Positions 18,083-25,461 of a DNA stretch of 64,000 bases are shown here, piece by piece (the stretch's first letter is position 1; the number at the start of each line of letters is the position of its first letter). The stretch covers positions 28,120 to 92,119 of the forward strand of contig CAZPGY010000009.1 in the NCBI GenBank assembly GCA_964586655.1, in the 5' to 3' direction. The DNA comes from JAJYSO01 sp964586655 (GTDB lineage Bacteria > Bacteroidota > Bacteroidia > Flavobacteriales > Flavobacteriaceae). Below the pieces are notes generated by a model, which was given only the letters and a program-made list of their open reading frames with translations, was not told the DNA's origin and did no database searches. Both the position numbers and the translations under genes were made by a program.

Positions 18083-18992
18083 AAGCTGCTCCCTCTTAAT
18101 TTTAGCTGCCGGATTGGGCAGTCGCTATAAAGGACAGAAACAAGTAGATGCCTTGACAGATAAAGGAGAAACCTTGATGGATTTTGCGCTTTTTGACGCC
18201 TTGAAAGTGGGGATAAAACACTTTGTGTTTGTAGTAAATGATCAGTTTCCCACTACCTATCAAACACGCCTAAAGCAAAATTTGACTGCTCACAACGCAA
18301 AGGTTGATTTTGTTGAACAGCGCATTGATAAATTTATTCCGAAGACCTTTCAGGAACAATTAAAAAACAGGTCTAAACCTTTGGGAACTGCACATGCGGT
18401 TTATTGTGCTAAAGAGCTTATTCACAATAGTTTTATAACGGTAAATGCCGATGATTTTTACGGACACCAAACTTTTAAAAAGGCATTTGATTATATGCAA
18501 CAAGGAGCAATTAATCGAAAGCAGTTTGCCATGATTGCTTTTCGGTTAAAAAATACTTTGAGTGCCAATGGTTCTGTTTCTCGTGGAATTTGTCGAGTGG
18601 AAGCAAAAAGCCTTCAAAAGGTGGAAGAGTTTACAAAAATTGAAAAGGAAGAGGAACGTATTTTAGGGCGAGATGAGGAGTTAAAAAAACACTCACTTTC
18701 AGGAAGTATGCCGGTTTCTATGAATTTTTGGATATTGCATCCTTCATTTTTTGAAATGGCCCGGGTAGGATTGATGAATTTCTTGGAGCAGACTGATATT
18801 TCAGCTGAGAAAGAATGCTATTTACCAAGCCTTATCAATGATAATATTCAGTCACAACAATTGTCAGTTGAAGTATTGCCTACTGTTGAACAATGGTTTG
18901 GGTTGACTTATCCGGAAGACCGTAAGGAGGGCGTGGATCATATAAAACAACTAAAATCAGCAGGAAACTATCCGCCGCAATTGTGGCCTTAA
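18075..18992 (+). CDS. Sugar-phosphate nucleotidyltransferase
   Basis: A 305-residue nucleotidyltransferase that should join a sugar-1-phosphate to an NTP. The N-terminal signature LAAGLGSRYKGQKQ (GxGxR plus a downstream lysine) binds the nucleotide, and VNADDFYGH carries the metal-binding acidic residues. I chose the ATG at 18075, which overlaps the stop of the GH109-like gene, because the conserved region begins right after it; an earlier in-frame ATG at 18030 would overlap by 53 bases. It is followed two bases after its stop by the kinase gene. The pair resembles the kinase and uridylyltransferase step order of the lacto-N-biose/galacto-N-biose pathway. The actual sugar is unproven. Confidence 0.88.
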   Translation: MDKSCSLLILAAGLGSRYKGQKQVDALTDKGETLMDFALFDALKVGIKHFVFVVNDQFPTTYQTRLKQNLTAHNAKVDFVEQRIDKFIPKTFQEQLKNRSKPLGTAHAVYCAKELIHNSFITVNADDFYGHQTFKKAFDYMQQGAINRKQFAMIAFRLKNTLSANGSVSRGICRVEAKSLQKVEEFTKIEKEEERILGRDEELKKHSLSGSMPVSMNFWILHPSFFEMARVGLMNFLEQTDISAEKECYLPSLINDNIQSQQLSVEVLPTVEQWFGLTYPEDRKEGVDHIKQLKSAGNYPPQLWP

Positions 18993-18994
18993 AT

Positions 18995-20020
18995 ATGATG
19001 AAACAGATCGAAACAGCGCAAATAAAAACCATTTTTGCAGCTTATCAGTCCATTGAATCGGATTTTACTGCAACAGTATTGACATCGGGACATATTAATG
19101 TAACTTATTTGATTCATAACGGCGGACAGAATTTTGTTTTGCAGCAGCTAAATACCGCAGTATTTAAAAACTTAAGCCTCGTTGTGGAAAATATGAAAAC
19201 AGTGGCTGCTCATTTAAAATCAAAAAGATATCCTAAGCCTGTTTTGACTCCCTTAGCTTTTAAAAAAGGAAGGTTTTTATATGCGGGTTCTTGGCGGTTA
19301 TTGCCTTATATTGATAATACACAGACCTTTGAAAAGGTGCAATCTGTAAAACAGGCTTATCAGGCAGCTTCCTCCTTAAGTGAATTTCACTGGTATTTAA
19401 AGGATTTAGATTGTACTCAAATTGAAAATCCTATCCCCGGATTTATAAATTTTAAACAACGGTATCACGATTTTGAATCAGCCTTAAAAAAAGCCGATCC
19501 GGATCGCCTAAAACAGGCGGAAAAGGCCGTTTCTTATTTAAAAAAGCAGTCCCCTCTCTTGGAACAATGGTTGAGCGTGTGTCCAAAACTGCCACAACGT
19601 TTAATACATGCCGATCCCAAAATTAGTAACTTCTTATTTTCTTCAACTGCGCAAATCAAAGCGATTATTGATTGGGACACTCTTATGGTCGGGCCGATTT
19701 TATATGACTTTGGAGATATGGTACGTTCCTATACCAATTTAAAGGCCGAAGACAATTCACAAAAAGCAGGGGCAAACTTTAGCTATCCACATTATCAGGC
19801 CTTGAAAAAAGGATTTTTAGAGCATATGAGAAATGAGCTCACACCGGCTGAAATCAATCATTTAGATTTGGCCGGAAAGACAGTTATTTATGTTCAAGGT
19901 ATTCGATTTTTGACAGATTACCTTGCAGGCGATTTATATTATACAACGCAGTATCCAAAGCATAATTTAGATCGTGCACAGAATCAAATTAATTTATTAC
20001 AAGATTTCTTAAACTATTAA
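18995..20020 (+). CDS. APH-family sugar kinase, N-acetylhexosamine 1-kinase (NahK)-like
   Basis: A 341-residue phosphotransferase of the aminoglycoside phosphotransferase fold. The catalytic loop HADPKISNF gives Asp207 and Asn212 (+5 as in the fold), and IIDWD gives the metal-binding Asp226. The N-lobe with FVLQQLN and the substrate region are intact. The overall layout matches anomeric kinases such as NahK, which phosphorylate GlcNAc/GalNAc at C1, more than antibiotic-modifying enzymes. That fits a gene next to a sugar nucleotidyltransferase. Start: ATG at 18995, two bases after the preceding stop; a second ATG at 18998 and a GTG at 18983 are alternatives. The next gene begins one base after its stop, so this is a tight operon. 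Confidence 0.83.
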   Translation: MMKQIETAQIKTIFAAYQSIESDFTATVLTSGHINVTYLIHNGGQNFVLQQLNTAVFKNLSLVVENMKTVAAHLKSKRYPKPVLTPLAFKKGRFLYAGSWRLLPYIDNTQTFEKVQSVKQAYQAASSLSEFHWYLKDLDCTQIENPIPGFINFKQRYHDFESALKKADPDRLKQAEKAVSYLKKQSPLLEQWLSVCPKLPQRLIHADPKISNFLFSSTAQIKAIIDWDTLMVGPILYDFGDMVRSYTNLKAEDNSQKAGANFSYPHYQALKKGFLEHMRNELTPAEINHLDLAGKTVIYVQGIRFLTDYLAGDLYYTTQYPKHNLDRAQNQINLLQDFLNY

Positions 20021-20021
20021 G

Positions 20022-20663
20022 ATGCTATCTGCTTCAACCGTTTCGTTTTTTTCTGTTATTGTGGCCACTTATAATAGGGCCAAACTGATCCGGCGAGCTT
20101 TGGATTCGTTGTTGATGCAAACAGAGAAAGATTGGGAACTTGTGTTAGTCGATGATGGAAGTGAAGACAGCACAGCAGATATTCTAAAAAACTATATCGA
20201 TAAGTTTCCTCAAATGCATTTTCATCGGCATCAAAAAAATAGGGGCGTAGTGGCCGCTAAGAATACAGGAATTGCCATGGCCCGCGGCCGGTATATTACT
20301 TTTCTGGATTCTGATGATGCCTACAAAGCCGATCACCTGTTGCTGCGGAAGAAAATTTTACAGAAAGACCCAAGCATTGATTTGCTGCATGGAGGTTTTG
20401 AAATCATAGGAGATGAATATGTGCCCGATATCAATAAAACCGGAGAACAAATTCATTTATCCCAATGCGCCGTCAGTGGCACCTTTTTTATCAAGAAAAG
20501 TAAGCTTACCCGATTAAAAGGCTTTGCAGGAAAAACCTTGGGGACGGATGCCGATTTTATGAAACGAGCCCAAGCCCAGCACCTGCATATTGAGAAAACA
20601 AACCTCCCAACCTATATTTATTATCGCAATCAGAGAGATTCGATTACCAAAAATCACAAGTAG
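20022..20663 (+). CDS. Family 2 glycosyltransferase (short)
   Basis: A 213-residue GT-A-fold glycosyltransferase. The N-terminal FSVIVATYNRAKLIRRALDSL, the nucleotide-binding LVDDGSEDST and the metal motif FLDSDD are all present. The protein ends soon after the core domain, so it is a minimal GT2. It has no membrane segment, so it is cytoplasmic or peripheral. Its start follows the kinase stop by one base. As the last gene of the salvage-like operon it may use the nucleotide sugar produced upstream. Acceptor and donor are unknown. Confidence 0.88.
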   Translation: MLSASTVSFFSVIVATYNRAKLIRRALDSLLMQTEKDWELVLVDDGSEDSTADILKNYIDKFPQMHFHRHQKNRGVVAAKNTGIAMARGRYITFLDSDDAYKADHLLLRKKILQKDPSIDLLHGGFEIIGDEYVPDINKTGEQIHLSQCAVSGTFFIKKSKLTRLKGFAGKTLGTDADFMKRAQAQHLHIEKTNLPTYIYYRNQRDSITKNHK

Positions 20664-20673
20664 CCCACAAGGC

Positions 20674-20704
20674 TTTAATTATGCATCGATTTTTATTACC
20701 TTTA
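20674..20704 (+). promoter_or_regulatory. Possible promoter of fabI
   Basis: TTTA at 20674-20677 and TACCTTTA at 20697-20704 are 19 bases apart, each one base off the Bacteroidota consensus. The -7 box is 34 bases before the start codon. Confidence 0.4.
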
Positions 20705-20738
20705 CGCGCTTAAGAAACGAAATACTAAATCTTGAAAT

Positions 20739-21560
20739 ATGTCATATAATCTACTGAAAGGAAAACGGGGAATTATTTTTGGTGCTTTAGATCAAAATTC
20801 CATTGCTTGGAAAACGGCAGAGCGCGTTCATGAGGAAGGCGGAAAATTTGTACTGACCAATGCACCGGTGGCGCTGCGTATGGGCGGATTAAAAGAATTG
20901 GCTGAAAAAACAGGATCTGAAATTATTCCTGCCGACGCCACCAATGAGGAAGATTTGCAAAACCTGGTGGATCAAGCCACTGAAATCTTGGGCGGAAAAC
21001 TCGATTTTGTTTTGCACTCCATCGGAATGTCGGTTAACGTGAGAAAAGGGAAACATTATACCGGTCAAAATTATAAATTCACCGAAAAAGGCTGGGATGT
21101 TTCGGCCTTGTCCTTTCACAAAACCATGCAAACCCTTTATCAAAAAGAAGCCATGAATGAATGGGGCAGTATCGTAGCTTTGACCTATATGGCTGCTCAA
21201 CGCGTTTTCCCCGATTATAATGACATGGCAGATAACAAGGCTTATTTGGAATCCATTGCTCGTAGTTTTGGTTATTTCTTCGGTACCCAAAACAAAGTGC
21301 GCGTGAATACCATCTCTCAATCGCCTACAAAAACAACTGCCGGAAGTGGTGTAAAAGGATTTTCCGGATTTATGGCGTTTGCCGATAAAATGGCACCGCT
21401 GGGCAATGCTGATGGAGAAGATTGTGCCAACTATATCACCACCTTGTTTTCAGATTTAACCCGAAAAGTAACCTTGCAAAACCTCTTTCACGATGGCGGA
21501 TTCTCAAAAATGGGGGTCAGTGAAGCCGTGATGGAAGCTTTTGAAAAAGGAATGGAATAA
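20739..21560 (+). CDS. fabI: Enoyl-[acyl-carrier-protein] reductase (NADH)
   Basis: Performs the last reduction in each round of fatty acid elongation. It is a 273-residue short-chain dehydrogenase-type protein with the FabI-specific features: cofactor motif GALDQNSIAWKTAE, the LHSIGMSV stretch, and the catalytic Tyr160 and Lys167 with six residues between them, as FabI requires. The segment RVNTISQSPTKTTAGSGVKGF is the substrate-binding loop region. It stands alone in its direction with its own likely promoter. Its TAA stop runs directly into a family 1 repeat. Confidence 0.96.
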   Translation: MSYNLLKGKRGIIFGALDQNSIAWKTAERVHEEGGKFVLTNAPVALRMGGLKELAEKTGSEIIPADATNEEDLQNLVDQATEILGGKLDFVLHSIGMSVNVRKGKHYTGQNYKFTEKGWDVSALSFHKTMQTLYQKEAMNEWGSIVALTYMAAQRVFPDYNDMADNKAYLESIARSFGYFFGTQNKVRVNTISQSPTKTTAGSGVKGFSGFMAFADKMAPLGNADGEDCANYITTLFSDLTRKVTLQNLFHDGGFSKMGVSEAVMEAFEKGME

Positions 21561-21751
21561 TACCGATTAAACCTATAAAATAGTTCAATATTTAGGTCTA
21601 AATTTTAAATCTCTGCGTTAATTCCGCACGTGCGGGACGTCATAAGTACGGCTATGCCTGCGCCTGTGTCTGCCGACGAGGCAGGTTTTTTGCCTTGACC
21701 TTTAAAATTTATCCTATATATCTTTAGACGATTTAATAGATTAAATTGGTA
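21561..21751 (+). repeat. Interspersed repeat family 1, copy D
   Basis: Begins TACCGATT right after the fabI stop and ends TTAAATTGGTA. It has the CCGCACGTGCGG palindrome and TTGCCTTGACCTTTAAA as in copy A, plus an extra GC-rich CTGCCGACGAGGCAG hairpin in the middle. Confidence 0.8.
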
Positions 21752-21818
21752 TAATAAGGAAAACATGGATGAAGAAACCTGCGGTGTTTTGACGCTTTGG
21801 ATGGCAAATATGGTCAGC

Positions 21819-22310
21819 TCATCGTTTAAATTCTATCACTTCTAAGTCTTTAATCTCGACACCATTGATTGTAAACCGCAACATGGTGCGTTTTTGATGA
21901 AATCCTTGCTTACCAATGGCACCGGGGTTCATGTGAAGAAGTTTTAAATTTCTATCATTCATTACCTTTAAAATATGAGAATGTCCGCTGATAAATAATT
22001 TCGGCGGATTTTTTTTGATTTCTTCTCTAATGCGTCGGTCATACCTTCCGGGATAACCACCGATGTGAGTGATCCATACCGCTACATTTTCACAATAAAA
22101 ACGTTGGTGCAAAGGAAAAGACCGGCGGACTTTAGCATCGTCAATATTGCCATAAACTGCACGGAGAGGAGCAAGCTGCTCGAGCTTTTCAGCTACGCTG
22201 ATGTTGCCAATATCTCCCGCATGCCACACTTCATCAGCCTCACGAGCATACTTTAAAATCTTTTGGTCCATATAGCTGTGCGTGTCGCTAAGTAAAAGGA
22301 TTTTTGTCAT
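21819..22310 (-). CDS. YfcE/MJ0936-type metallophosphoesterase
   Basis: A 163-residue calcineurin-like phosphoesterase. The metal-binding motifs are in order: LLLSDTHSY (Asp, His), WHAGDIGN (Asp), YGNIDD (Asn), ITHIGGYPG (His) and ISGHSHI (His, His). The small size and the GxHxGxxPG form are those of the YfcE/MJ0936 phosphodiesterase group. The natural substrate of the group is not settled. It is a stand-alone gene between fabI and the sorted secreted protein. Confidence 0.92.
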   Translation of the reverse strand: MTKILLLSDTHSYMDQKILKYAREADEVWHAGDIGNISVAEKLEQLAPLRAVYGNIDDAKVRRSFPLHQRFYCENVAVWITHIGGYPGRYDRRIREEIKKNPPKLFISGHSHILKVMNDRNLKLLHMNPGAIGKQGFHQKRTMLRFTINGVEIKDLEVIEFKR

Positions 22311-22406
22311 GGTGCAATAAATTTTTGAAACCGCAGGAGGTTTTTGGAGTTAAGATTTGCGAAGGGTCTCTATAACTCACAAATCCCAAATATAGTAGAA
22401 ATAGGT

Positions 22407-22487
22407 CGTAAATATTCTGCTGAACCCGCCCGGATTTTTCAGGCTGATGTTTCTTCGTTTTCTAATAAGAAAATGATTTATGAATAG
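22407..22487 (+). pseudogene. Short remnant related to the small gene at 24809
   Basis: Reading frame 22407-22487 encodes RKYSAEPARIFQ followed by an unrelated tail and a stop. It resembles YKYPAELVRFFK of the 65-residue frame at 24809-25006, with clear base-level identity around CTGCTGAAC. It has no start codon, so it is a fragment. Confidence 0.4.
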
Positions 22488-22489
22488 GG

Positions 22490-22667
22490 CTGCGGATTTT
22501 CAGAATAAATTTTAAAGCTCAAGATGAAAACCTGCCTTGTCGACCGACGCAGACACAGCCTTAGCAGTGATGAACATTGAGTTTGTCTTGAGCCTGCCGA
22601 AATGTAGCGGTTTGAAATTTAGCCACCAATATTGGCCTTTTATCTTTGCAGGTCGTTTTGGTGTTAT
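22490..22667 (-). repeat. Interspersed repeat family 1, copy E
   Basis: Contains AATAAATTTTAAAGCTCAAG near one end, a GC-rich middle, GGTTTGAAATTTAG, and CGTTTTGGTGTTAT at the other end. It is diverged but in the same block order as the other copies. Confidence 0.6.
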
Positions 22668-22711
22668 TTTTGAATTGGTTTCCGTGCCCGACAGTGAAGA
22701 CTTTTTAAGAT

Positions 22712-22747
22712 AAAAAACCGTCCGAAAGTTATTAGCTTCCGGACGGT
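22712..22747 (-). terminator. Intrinsic terminator after the sorted secreted protein gene
   Basis: A 13-base near-perfect stem (ACCGTCCGGAAG and its partner) around 22717-22746, followed on the minus strand by a run of six T. It lies about 35 bases past the stop. Confidence 0.88.
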
Positions 22748-22782
22748 GACCGTTTAAACATAGCAATTTAATCCACTATAGA

Positions 22783-24708
22783 CTACTCTTTAATAAGTTT
22801 GTAAGTCTTTATCTTCCCTTGAATATTAACTTTCATAAAGTAAATACCTTGTTCTAAGTTTCCGGTCCTCAACTGAACTTTTGTTTCCTCAGGTTGCACA
22901 TCAATCACTTTTTGGCCGAGCATATTGTAAACCAAAATGTGCTTAATTTGCTGTCCTGCCTCTAAGTTCAGATTATCTTGAACCGGGTTAGGGTAGTACA
23001 CAAAATTCTTAAAGTTTTGCTCTTCAACACCGAGATCCTTATTGGTTTTAAAAGTCTTCGGACCGGCCGGTGCACTTACATCATTTGAAAGTGTATCACA
23101 GATGGCTGCGACATAAACATCATATTTTGTGTCATCGTTTAAGTTTTGTAGTTGAATGCTATTGGTCGAAGTATACATAAAAGAACCTCCTTGTCCGATG
23201 GTAAAATTATGAGGCCCATAATACACTTTCCAAAAGCTTTCACTGCCTCCTGCATCCCAACTAACATCAGCGTGATGTTCTCCAATATTGTTTACTTTAA
23301 TATTGCTTGGTTTGGGACAAGAAGCTTTAATTTCAATGTCATCCACAAATAGATGAAATCCGTTTTGACCTGATGTAGCGTGAAATCCAAAATAATAAAC
23401 GCCACTGTTGTTTACGGTAAAACTGATTGTATCTCCAACAGCTTCTCCTGCGACAATTTGAGTATAAACAGCTAATTGATTATTCTGTTGACTAGAATCA
23501 GCATATATTCCATAGGTCACTTCCATACTTTCAGCATAAAATGAATAATTCCCATATTTATAAGAAATCTGATAGTTTGTGCCGGCTGTTAAATTGATTC
23601 CTTGTGTAAAATACCATGCATCTGCATCTTTACCATTATTAATTTTTTCATGATACAAAACTTGATTTGTAAATCCGGGCGTTGAAGAATTGGCTATATC
23701 ATAAGTTTCCCACTCATTTCCATTACCGGTTTGTTGTGAGCTACAGTCGGGAACAGCCGGCAGATTTATACTTTCAAAATCCTGATAGAAAGGAACATCT
23801 GTAGCGATACATTGCGTCTTAAAGGTTATAGGGCCAACTATATCACTTGTGTCGCCAGGACCACAAATTGCTTTTACATAAACATCATAACTTTTGTCAT
23901 CGGTTAAATTTTGCAATGTCTTTTCCGGATTATTATTAACCAAAACCGTATCTCCTGCATTTCCAAGTATGAATCCGTTGGCGCCATAGATTATCGCCCA
24001 TTTTTGTTCAGATCCATCCGGAACCCAAGAAATATGAGCTGCATTTTCAGTAATTAAATCAGCACTCAATTTTCTTGGTTTAGGACAAGTAGGAGGGGGT
24101 AAAATATAAATTTTATAATCATGTACTTCCCCATATGTTCTGGGGTTTGATCCATTATTACAAGGAGAATAATCCGTAGAATCGGTGGTCACGCCATTCC
24201 AACCTACCATTACACGCATTCTGTGAATCCCGGTTGGCGCTGAAATGGGAATATAGATATCAATAGAATCGCCTTGCACATAACTCCCTCCTTGATTTGA
24301 ACTCACCGCGTCTGTAGATACGCCGTATCGCTCTGAGTTTTGAAAAGTATAATCATCATTGGCATCAATCCATAAGGCGGCATATTCTGTACCTGTAGAA
24401 CCGGAAACAACTTTTGCATAGTAATGTTCTCCGGGAAGCAATTCAACTATACCTTGTGAGGTTCGATCGTCATAAGCACCGGAAGAGCAGCCGGTCCCCA
24501 AGTCAATAATAGTGGTTCCATATTCACCGGCCAATTTAAAATCATCAATCATATGACCATTACTACAGCCGTATGAAAAAGTAGGAATACAATAACTTTG
24601 TGCTCTGCTTGTCCAATAGAACAGTGTCATGAACACAAATAATAGGGTCGTGATTTTTGAAGAAGTAGTGCAATAATGCATCTGTTTCATTAGTCTAAAT
24701 CGTTTCAT
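22783..24708 (-). CDS. Secreted GEVED/fibronectin III protein with type IX secretion sorting domain
   Basis: A 641-residue exported protein, probably cell-surface or released. A signal peptide ends near TSRAQSY. A GEVED-type beta domain spans about 90-205 (LWIDANDDYTF, then GEVHDYKIYI). A fibronectin type III-like repeat follows (PKPRKLSADLITENAAHISWVP cut here for length), then a lectin/MAM-like beta-sandwich (FYQDFESINLP to HLFVDDIEI) and a second fibronectin III-like repeat. The C-terminal roughly 75 residues (YYPNPVQDNLNL, VYNMLGQKV, LEQGIYFMKV) form a type A sorting domain recognised by the type IX system. No catalytic motif is visible, so it may be an adhesin or a binding protein. A second ATG six codons in could be the true start. 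Confidence 0.9.
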   Translation of the reverse strand: MKRFRLMKQMHYCTTSSKITTLLFVFMTLFYWTSRAQSYCIPTFSYGCSNGHMIDDFKLAGEYGTTIIDLGTGCSSGAYDDRTSQGIVELLPGEHYYAKVVSGSTGTEYAALWIDANDDYTFQNSERYGVSTDAVSSNQGGSYVQGDSIDIYIPISAPTGIHRMRVMVGWNGVTTDSTDYSPCNNGSNPRTYGEVHDYKIYILPPPTCPKPRKLSADLITENAAHISWVPDGSEQKWAIIYGANGFILGNAGDTVLVNNNPEKTLQNLTDDKSYDVYVKAICGPGDTSDIVGPITFKTQCIATDVPFYQDFESINLPAVPDCSSQQTGNGNEWETYDIANSSTPGFTNQVLYHEKINNGKDADAWYFTQGINLTAGTNYQISYKYGNYSFYAESMEVTYGIYADSSQQNNQLAVYTQIVAGEAVGDTISFTVNNSGVYYFGFHATSGQNGFHLFVDDIEIKASCPKPSNIKVNNIGEHHADVSWDAGGSESFWKVYYGPHNFTIGQGGSFMYTSTNSIQLQNLNDDTKYDVYVAAICDTLSNDVSAPAGPKTFKTNKDLGVEEQNFKNFVYYPNPVQDNLNLEAGQQIKHILVYNMLGQKVIDVQPEETKVQLRTGNLEQGIYFMKVNIQGKIKTYKLIKE

Positions 24709-24808
24709 ATCTTTTAATTTTATGGGTTCTGTCTTTATATCAACCTAAAATTAAAATTGTTACCCCTTAAAATTTGTTTTTTGGCTATTCACCCGCTTTT
24801 CGGAATAA

Positions 24809-25006
24809 TTGATCATTATAAATAATTGCGATGACTTGGTCAGAAAAGTAATTAATAATGAGCCTGTTGATAGAACTCGATTGGCTTCGGGGAGAAAATT
24901 AAGACCAAATCCAACAGGAATGGGTTACAAATACCCTGCTGAACTCGTCCGGTTTTTCAAATTGATGGCGCACTATCACAACAAATATAAATGTAAACTT
25001 CCGTGA
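24809..25006 (+). CDS. Small hypothetical protein (65 residues)
   Basis: A frame coding for a basic 65-residue protein with no signal peptide. I do not recognise it. Support for it being real or a relic is that 12 codons (YKYPAELVRFFK) recur in a decayed form at 22407-22487, about 2.4 kb away on the same strand. This suggests a mobile or duplicated short gene. No clear ribosome binding site or promoter is seen, so it could equally be a gene fragment. Confidence 0.35.
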   Translation: MIIINNCDDLVRKVINNEPVDRTRLASGRKLRPNPTGMGYKYPAELVRFFKLMAHYHNKYKCKLP

Positions 25007-25375
25007 AAAATTGCACTTGTTATAGAAGAAAATTTACTTGTATATTGTTGCTTATTAAATCTTTATGAATAATCTGTTTCTCTTAAATCGATGGTTGTTT
25101 CCGGTTATAACTATGTGAATATAACCAGAAGCAGGGTTCCTACATTTTACAGAAGTTTTTGCTTGAAATCGTTTCGAATTTTGGGATGGAGGAGAAACCT
25201 GACGCCTGTCAGGTGTGGGCGGTGAAATTATATTGCGGTTATATAGGAAGTCTTTATAGCAGCTCCTTAAAAAGGGGTTGTACACTCTCTTTCCTTAATT
25301 TTTTAATAGACTGCAATTGCACGCAGTTGAAATAAGTTTGCTTCCTTTTTCTATCCTCATACGCCTTCAATTTCT

Positions 25376-25383
25376 TATTTTTG
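25376..25383 (+). promoter_or_regulatory. Possible promoter -7 box (TATTTTTG) of the PaaZ cluster
   Basis: Perfect TAnnTTTG about 79 bases before the chosen start. No convincing -33 element is present at the right distance. Confidence 0.4.
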
Positions 25384-25461
25384 TGATCAATCCATCAAAA
25401 TGGAAAATCTAATGATACTCATTCGGAGTTGATGATAACCAAAATAAAAAATAATATTCTT

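Larger units (their letters stand above)
24709..25461. other. 753-base gap with one small frame and a promoter-like box
   Basis: Apart from the 65-codon frame at 24809-25006 and a TATTTTTG box at 25376-25383 ahead of the PaaZ gene, I see no gene, hairpin terminator or known repeat here. Confidence 0.6.
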
